Assembly (NCBI GenBank): GCA_003290165.1
Contig: QNQO01010727.1
Span: forward strand, 1-64,000
Length of the DNA: 64,000 nucleotides
DNA from: Berberis thunbergii
Taxonomy: Eukaryota > Streptophyta > Magnoliopsida > Ranunculales > Berberidaceae
Direction: 5' to 3'
Every line of letters begins with the position of its first letter. Positions within the stretch are counted from its first letter, which is position 1. This document shows positions 57,626 through 64,000 of the stretch, piece by piece. The notes below the pieces were generated by a model. It made no database searches, had not been told where the DNA came from, and saw only the letters and a list, made by a program, of their open reading frames with translations. Position numbers and translations under genes: made by a program.

Positions 57626-57829
57626 TGATATGAACTCTTTTCATCTTATTAGGATTGGGTTTGGGAAATTTGCAGTTCAGTTTTCTTTTGTTGTTGTCAC
57701 CATAGGATGATATTCCTAAGTTCATGCATTGCTAAAAGTGCAGAGTGACAACCCACTAATTTGCAATTGGGTTCAACATATTACCATGGCCAACTATGAT
57801 CATTAGACACCTATTACTATATGGCGTCA
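57626..57829. other. Short unassigned spacer
   Basis: Lies between the XPB leader copy and the MITE. It may be the decayed end of the LARP1-containing element, but no LTR is visible here. Confidence 0.4.
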
Positions 57830-57839
57830 CACGAGTGAA

Positions 57840-58024
57840 CGAAAATTCTAAATGTCGAGGAAGTGGGCGAAGAAAACAGCGAGGGAGGGAGTCGTCCACC
57901 CCCCTCGGGACGCGCACATGAAAAATGACGGCACACATCCCAAGAGGGATGGACGACTCCCTCCCTCCCCCTCTCCCTCCCTCGCTGTTTTCCTCGCCCA
58001 CTCCCTCGGCAGGTAGAACAGCTC
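57840..58024. mobile_element. Mutator-like MITE, family M2 (copy 2)
   Basis: A 185-bp foldback: AGCGAGGGAGGGAGTCGTCC (about 57877-57896) is inverted as GGACGACTCCCTCCCTCCC (about 57948-57966) and onward to CCTCGCCCACT. The direct repeat CACGAGTGAA lies at 57830-57839 and 58025-58034. Ends (AAAATTCTAAATGTCGAGG) and size match copy 1 at 45134-45323. It interrupts the downstream part of the LARP1-like frame. Confidence 0.8.
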
Positions 58025-58247
58025 CACGAGTGAAAATTGATGGTATCGGGATCGCAAGATGGAATACTCCCTCGACAGGTAGAGCAATTAATTTAGTTGA
58101 ATCTTTGTCTAATGCAAACATAAATTTGGTTTCAATCTCTAAATCGTCAATTTTTGAACCCACGGAATTGACTATATTGTATGAATCCCCATTTTATCCA
58201 TGACAAGTTTCAACTATTCTATCAGTCAAGACCTGCTCATTGTCATA

Positions 58248-59636
58248 TTATGAATCTTTCAGGCAGTCAAAATCCGAAACTCCTTCATTTGATGGTAAGT
58301 CGTTGTTTGCATCCTTATTTAAAGGAAATGTGGTGTGTCCTCTGGTGATGTCATTTTCACTGTTATCATTGCACTCACTAAACCTTGTCATAGTAGCCTT
58401 TACATCGGCTTGCATCGTCTGATCATTTGAAGATGTATTCTGTCCAAAAGCCAAAAGCCACTTCGACCAGCCATCACGCTTTCGTACTCTGTCATCCTAG
58501 ACTTCTACCGTACCATAACTATGCATTACATCCAGAATTAAAGGAATGTCTGTAGTCATTCTCTTCACTCTATTAAAGTCAGCAATGTTGGTTATCGGAA
58601 CCCATCCTTGGTCATCCATCAAAGAAATCAAATGGTTGTCCTTTTGCAAATTCTCAATACTGAAATAATACTCAATTTGCTTAACAATATTAGCCCTCAA
58701 AGGCAACGTCTCCGAGGCAGTTGCAGGAATCCAAAAATGTTGAGGATGTTGAATAACGCGAAGAGGAGGACCTCCTAATGCGTTTGGATGATGATAGATA
58801 GGGGTAGGGCAAGAAAAACAAGGGCCCCCCATAAGCCCTGGACTAGGACCAAGATAGGGAGGAGGCCACACAAAAGGCCTTGGTCCACTTTGTTGCATGC
58901 TAATATTTTCTCTCGGATTGAATGCTCGATGATGACGCCATATTTTATTTAAACGACCAGCATGTTCTTGTACAACTTGTCGTCGATTAGCAAAATTGTC
59001 AGCAAATGCATTCAGCTCTCTCAGTGGAGGCTGAAAGCTTCTATTATAATCCATAGCACTAACATGACCAGGTGGTGCACCAAAAGTATGCGCGCGGGTT
59101 CCATATGGAGATCTTAACATATGAGGATCGAAATTTCCAGGATAATGTTGGTAAGCATGAAGAACATGAATGTGTGGAGCAGGTACAACTGGTTGAAAAA
59201 CAGGCAGCATTGATGGTAGGTGATAAGGTATGTTTACAGGAAAGGGCGGCATGCCATGTGAAGGATGGGTACGCTTATTAATACATGTTTTCTGATGATG
59301 GGCCGGTGGATGTTTATGGTAAGGATTATTGTTACCAAGCCCATTTGTTTTTTGTGGCACGAATGGTCCCTGCACAGGATTGCACCCTGGAGTGGCTGTC
59401 ACTGTTGGTGGTGCCTTGGAAACAACAACATCATAAATAGGAGATTCCTTGCCAGAATTAGGAATAATTGGCCGTTGTTCCGGGTGAACGTATGGGGCCA
59501 GACAATATGACTGGAGATTCCTTAATGCTTCAAGAATAGCGACATTAGTGGTCTCAAGTGCGTGGAGATGGGATGAGATCCCGGTAACTTGAGCAGTAAG
59601 CGCATCGAATTTCTCGTGTAATTCAGCAACAATCAT
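58248..59636 (-). pseudogene. LARP1A-like sequence fused to gag-like leader (intronless, in-frame stop)
   Basis: The main frame 59636-58497 (379 aa) starts MIVAELHEKFDALTAQV, a heptad-like leader typical of retrotransposon gag starts. From about residue 80 it is La-related protein 1A: PPFPVNIPYHLPSMLPVFQP, RSFQPPLRELNAF, the HHRAFNPRENISMQQ block, and a La module from LRANIVKQIEYYFS through NLQKDNHLISLMDDQGWVPI to TTDIPLILDVMHS. A TAG (58500-58498) replaces an expected Gln codon; the frame then continues DDRVRKRDGWSKWL to 58248. LARP1 binds mRNA (5' TOP and poly(A)) in the cytoplasm. No intron is seen where a genomic copy should have several. An LTR and primer-binding site lie upstream (60211-60520), so capture by a retroelement is likely. 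Confidence 0.75.
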
Positions 59637-60210
59637 TATAAAAAGGGTGGTTGGTGTGGTGTGGATATCCGAAAGAAGATTAAGAAACGGTTTGGGGATA
59701 ATCCTTATGGGTGCAAATAGTGATGATGGGACGATATCATAATTGGATGAATCGATGATTTAAGGGGCGATCTCTGAATTGGATGGTTGCGATGAGGATG
59801 AGGGTTGTGAAGGGGCAATGAAGTGGGTTACTAAAATTGGATGGCGTCTCGGGTTGTTGATTGGTTGCTGAATCGATGAAGGTGGTTTCGATTGAAAATG
59901 GTGTTATGAATCGATGAAGATGGTTTGATAAATCGATGAAGGTGGGTTGCGGCAGCGATGAACTGTGTTGAAGCGATGAAGGTGGGTTGCTGAGGTGATG
60001 ATCGATTCTGATTGCGGAAGCGATGAAGGTCAATTGATGAAGGTGCATTTCTGTGATCTGCGATGGAGGCGATGAAGAAGTGGAGACTGGACGACGATTG
60101 TTGTTGCTGTTGCGAGGATGGTGACTGGGAGTTGCTGATGACGATGAGTTATTATTATTATTATTTTTTTTTGACAATGGTGAAGTAACAAAAAAAAAGG
60201 CTCAGAATCA
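59637..60210 (-). other. Leader region of the LARP1-bearing retroelement
   Basis: Between the primer-binding site and the LARP1 frame there is a low-complexity stretch with repeated AATCGATGAAGGTGG-like units (59870-60050). Two minus-strand frames (60177-59737, Ser/Asn/His-rich; 60299-60030) are compositional and show no domain. Confidence 0.45.
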
Positions 60211-60520
60211 ATGATGCTCTGATACCAGACAATAGAGACCTTGACCTTTTGATTGGAGATCAAACCACCTAGATCCTTTGATTGGGGATCAGCCACCAAT
60301 AAACTAAAATAAAAACATGTATTGCTTGCCTAAACTCTATTACATCATATGTATTTATAATTGAAAGCAAAAATAATACTTCCTAATTGAATTCAAACCT
60401 AATTCTAATCAAACAATAACTCCTAATTCAAAACAAACTAATATTCCCTAAAATAGAATATTGACATTCTAATCTTAAGTAAATACTAAATAAGATTGGT
60501 ATGCTAACAAATACCCACCA
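60211..60520 (-). mobile_element. LTR and primer-binding site of the LARP1-bearing element
   Basis: On the minus strand TGGTATCAGAGC (about 60224-60213), the usual initiator-Met tRNA primer site, directly follows a ~295-bp AT-rich segment that starts TGGTGGGTATTTGTTAGC at 60520 and meets the XPB leader exactly at 60521. This is the layout of a 5' LTR. The end at the primer site is ...TTGTC and not the usual ...CA. No second LTR was found in the window. Confidence 0.55.
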
Positions 60521-61561
60521 TATAATGCTAAAAGCCCAAAAACCAATTCGTCCTGATAATAACATAAATCAATTAGCCCGACCCTGATTGAAAGCTTTCG
60601 AAAGCCCAAGCTATATTTATTGTCGAAACCGCCCACGCCTAAAATACACAATTCCCACCACCTCCTCTTCTTCTCCTTAGTTCCGCAGAAACCCAAACCC
60701 ACACCACCTTCATTTTCTTCTTTTTCGAAATCAAAATCATCTGTGGACGACAGCTCCTCTCGGATCTCTATCCTTCTGTATGCCAAACTCTACCTCTCCA
60801 TTTATCTTTGTAAGAGGTTTGGTCCTGCACAGTAGCCTACGTGTGTCCTCACCAGGGATCTTTGGATTTTGTTGAAATTGAAGATTGGACTTCGGATTTT
60901 GTTGTTCATATCTGCAATTCTGATCTAATTCGATGTTTTGACTGATTTTGATCGAACCCCATTTCGTAATTTGGAAGAAAAAGCAGCAAATATTCAGGTA
61001 TTGTTTGCTTTGTTTTGTTCTGTAAGACTTTGTTTGTTGGGTTCAAGTTTGGCCAAAAAGAACCCATTTTATTCCATCATCAAATTCAAATTCAAATTCA
61101 AATTCTGCAAGGTCACTGGAAAGAAAGAAACCCCTTTGTAGTTGGGTTTTGTTGTGTTTTCTTCTTCATAATTAATTCGGTTGAATTGACACCTTTGAAG
61201 AAAACCCCATTTATTGATTTGCTCTGTTTCCAGAATTGGGGTTTGAAATTTTGTCGTAATTAGAGCTTGAGAGAGGAAGCATTTGTGTTTCTTATACGTC
61301 AAAAACTCGATTTGTTGTCGGTCACAAAGTTGGACAATTAAGACTTTAGTTTTGGGGTAAAGCAATCCTTTGTTTTCTGTTTTTGGTTTTTGTTTGCTCC
61401 TTGAGGATTTCAGGGAACAGTTTGTTATAGTTGAGTGTTTTTTAATGTGTTCATGTTCTAGGCTGATTACTTGAGTGATTGCTGGTGTTGGAAAATTGGT
61501 GCAAGTTTCTCCAAGGAAAAAACTTCGGATTTCTCGTTTGGTTCGTGTGTAATCTGATATA
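60521..61561 (+). promoter_or_regulatory. XPB: XPB promoter, 5' UTR and 5' UTR intron
   Basis: Homologous to 49515-50050 plus 56285-57625. It contains a CT-rich leader (about 60655-60680), a probable splice donor AATATTCAG|GT at 60997/60998 and a possible acceptor ATTTCAG at 61413, giving an intron in the 5' UTR. The retroelement LTR ends immediately upstream at 60520, so sequences further upstream of the promoter have been replaced. Confidence 0.6.
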
Positions 61562-62685
61562 ATGTCGGGACATGGTAATTTCTTCACCAACTGCACTCTC
61601 CCATTTCTGTGACTAGTACATGAAAAATCATTTAACTTTTGTTCTATCTTCAGGTGAGAAGGGCCGACCAAGCAAGAAGCACAAATCCCATCATAAGGTT
61701 GTTTACACCCCCCAAACGAACTCAGTTAAATTTCTATTTCTTTGGCATTTCATACACTGATACATTTTCTGTATACAGGAAGATCGTCGAGCTCCATTTG
61801 AAAACAATGAAGAAGCCCAGTATTACGAAGATTTCGATGAAGATGGCCGTGATGGTATCTGATTTCATCTTTTAATGTTAGAGATTCAAGTTAATTTTGG
61901 GGAATTAGTTTTAAGCAATTTGTTTTCAATGATTTGAAGGTGAAAAAGAAGCAAAAAAGAGGGATTTCACCAAGCTAGAATTAAAGCCGGATCATGCAAA
62001 CCGCCCATTGTGGGCATGTGCAGATGGGCGAATCTTTCTTGAAACGTTTTCTCCTTTGTATAAACAAGCTTACGACTTCCTTATTGCAATTGCGGAGCCC
62101 GTTTGCAGGTACAATTGGTGAATTTGCTTCTAATTTTTTTCAATTTAATCTAAAGATGTCTATTTAGTTAATAAGCTTCTTGATTGATTCAAAAACATTT
62201 TTATCTTGAATCTATTCCCGAACTTGAGTTTGTAAGTTTTTTTTATTTATTTTTATTTTCCTAGGATCTGATTTTGAGTTTGACCTTTGATGTATGTGTT
62301 ATGTAGACCAGAATCAATGCACGAGTATAACTTAACTCCGCACTCTTTATATGCTGCGGTGTCGGTTGGGCTTGAGACTGAAACCATCATTAATGTTTTG
62401 AACAAATTGTCAAAAACAAAGCTACCTAAGGAGATGATTGATTTCATCCATGGTTCTACTGCCAATTATGGTAAAGTGAAGCTTGTGTTAAAGAAGAATC
62501 GGTATTTCATTGAGTCGCCATTTCCGGAGGCAAGAACTGCAACTCATTTGGATTGATTATTTGTTGGTTGTTTTGATGACAGATTCAGTCATTTTTGTTT
62601 GATCTGAACTATCTTTGTGGATCTATAGGTACTAAAGACATTATTACGAGACGAGGTCATATCTCGTGCAAGGATTTCTAATGAG
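61562..62685 (+). CDS. XPB: TFIIH helicase XPB/ERCC3, 5' exons (gene continues beyond window)
   Basis: Six exons inferred by homology and phase: 61562-61574, 61654-61697, 61779-61854, 61940-62108, 62307-62529, 62629-62685, together 194 codons. The protein starts [15 protein letters not shown], then an acidic stretch ([16 protein letters not shown]), [40 protein letters not shown], the damage-recognition-like N-terminal domain, to ESPFPE and [22 protein letters not shown] is the 3'-5' DNA helicase/translocase of TFIIH, needed for promoter opening and nucleotide excision repair in the nucleus. The helicase motifs lie past the right edge. The intron after 62529 begins GC (GAG|GCAAGA) rather than GT; all others are GT-AG. 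The ORF is undamaged, so the gene is probably active. Confidence 0.93.
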
Positions 62686-64000
62686 GTTGGTTTTAGTGTT
62701 TCATGGGATTCGGAACAAAATTTTTTAGTGGCATACATACATTATTTTTCCTTTCACATTTTCTTTCGATTGTTGAATGACATTATGGCGGAGCACATGT
62801 GATTTGGTGTGATTGATCACATCAAGTATGGAAATCAGTATGCTAAGTCAGATATTTGATTTGACTGATGTGATGTGATCCTATATCATGAGAAAGGGAT
62901 GAAACTTGTTTTAGAGTGGAGAAGTGAACAATTGTGAGGTTTTAGTTAAACGTATGAAAAAACTGTATGTATCTCTTTGAAGGCATAACCAGAAGTTTTT
63001 TTACATCTAAGCTGATCAAAACTAACAAATAAAGACATGAGATCCGTCAAATCTGACCACAGATAACTTAGTCCGAGGGCTAATTACTTTATTAATACTA
63101 ACGTTACTACAAATACTAATGAATTGAAGTCGAGTGATGACCTGCCCGTGTTTCCTGAGTAGGTTCCGTCTTTCTAATAGGCTTCAAGAGTCATTTTGAG
63201 TATCTGTTTTTCTTATGCCATTTCTCCATAGAAATCTCGTCCAGCATAGTGGCAGAAAGTGGGGTTGTATGCCTGCTGTTGGCAACGCAGAGATAATAGT
63301 GGGCTCACAGAACCTTTTATAGCAAAGGAAATTGGGTATAGGCTCACATTTTAACAGCCATGGTAAATTTGGAGGAGCATAATATGAGGATCTTCAAAGG
63401 GGAACAAACAGAGACACTAATCAATTGCTGTGCAGTTTTTCTTAAGTGCACTGGTAAAGTGCTTGGTAACTTGCGTGGTGGCTACCAGGCACCGTAGGAT
63501 TGCATTGAGATAAGTGAATGCAATCCTATGGTGTCTGATAGCACCAGGCAAGACACTAGTGCACTGTAGTATTACTCATTGCTATGTAATATGACGGCAG
63601 CGTTGGTTTGGGGGGATTACTATTCATAAGAGACGTACAGTTTAGAATATGTTCAATTGGTGATGTTATTCTACAACTAGTTTAGTTCAAGGCTTTGTAA
63701 AAAAATCATGTCACATCCGAGTTTCTCACTCGTCCAAATTTCTCTAATGAAACCATGTTCTTTGTCGCTGTAAAAATTAAAAATAGAGTAAAATATAAGA
63801 AACAAACAAATAATAATAATAATAATCCATATGAAACCCTCTTATGAAGTTTTTAGTTTGCTAATGTCAAAAAAATGTGAAAGATTGCAAGAAGCTGAGG
63901 AAGCCTACAAAAGAACAACAAATCAATCAAATACTGATAACTAGTCCTCCCAAAAGATCCTCTCTGCGAGCAAATGAAGCCTAAACTTGACCGCATCTAA
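62686..64000 (+). other. XPB intron 6 (at least 1.3 kb) to window end
   Basis: No further XPB exon is recognised, so the intron is at least 1.3 kb. It contains a MITE at 63437-63575 and an AAT run (about 63809-63826). Confidence 0.65.
63437..63575. mobile_element. Small MITE, family M1 (copy 2), inside XPB intron
   Basis: Ends CTTAAGTGCACTGGT and ACTAGTGCACTGTAGTATTAC. The centre is a perfect stem, GTAGGATTGCATT / AATGCAATCCTA, around GAGATAAGTG. It is related to 41115-41240. Confidence 0.65.

Noticed and set aside
57626..57829. 3' LTR of the LARP1-bearing element
   Set aside because: No match to the 60224-60520 segment could be found here, so the partner LTR is recorded as missing.
59737..60177. 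146-codon Asn/Ser/His-rich frame on the minus strand
   Set aside because: Low-complexity repeats of GATGAAGGTGG type; lies in the retroelement leader with no domain.
61069..61671. 200-codon minus-strand open frame
   Set aside because: Antisense to the XPB leader, intron and first exons; no domain, and repeats of FKFK/NLNL come from a short repeat. The sense-strand XPB exons explain the region.
1..64000. CRISPR arrays, bacterial operons, riboswitches
   Set aside because: Plant nuclear DNA; no regularly spaced repeats with unique spacers were seen, and direct repeats found are transposon or segmental duplications.

Overview
The window is nuclear DNA of a flowering plant, probably a eudicot. 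It is AT-rich, its genes have plant-type introns, and it carries recognisable plant nuclear genes: a SCARECROW-LIKE 8 type GRAS regulator, the 5' part of the TFIIH helicase gene XPB, and a small family of WRC-domain genes. Most of the rest is mobile DNA and DNA of organelle origin. Gene density is low; only about four loci look like functional genes or genes that could be functional. The species cannot be named from sequence alone.

Layout. 1-4.8 kb: a long inverted-repeat (foldback) element, an LTR-retroelement remnant and pyrimidine/purine tracts. 4.9-6.3 kb: WRC gene copy a (+). 7.6-18.1 kb: Helitron-like tandem ends and a duplicated 1.2 kb block at two places, around WRC copy b (-, exons at 16.5, 16.25 and 13.5-12.96 kb), with a hAT MITE, a foldback MITE and a SINE. 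18.1-30.7 kb: a mosaic block of mitochondrial type with broken nad2, atp9 and nad5, a rps3 start, a plastid atpE piece, and LINE, copia and gypsy scraps, itself interrupted by a nuclear-type repeat at 22.3-23.8 kb. 30.7-34.5 kb: a decayed Ty3/gypsy element with one LTR, abutting WRC pseudogene c (34.6-35.2 kb). 37.9-39.8 kb: SCL8 (-), intronless and intact. 40-49.5 kb: AT-rich intergenic DNA with MITEs and LINE tails.

49.5-62.7 kb holds the most informative structure. The promoter/leader of XPB exists twice. The copy at 60.5-61.4 kb leads into real XPB coding exons that run to the right edge of the window. The copy at 49.5-57.6 kb has no coding exons and was split by a complete Ty3/gypsy element (50051-56279, 5-bp target duplication TTGGG), which was in turn split by a hAT element (54211-55329, 8-bp target duplication AGCTTGAG). 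Between the two copies lies an intronless LARP1A-like open frame (58.2-59.6 kb, -) fused to a gag-like leader and placed directly downstream of an LTR and a tRNA primer-binding site. This looks like host mRNA captured by an LTR retrotransposon, now broken by an in-frame stop.

The host genes do not form one pathway. XPB acts in transcription and DNA repair, SCL8 in transcription regulation, LARP1 in translation and mRNA stability; the WRC proteins are putative nuclear regulators. Splice sites were inferred by eye from protein homology and phase, and all family calls rest on recognised motifs without database searches.
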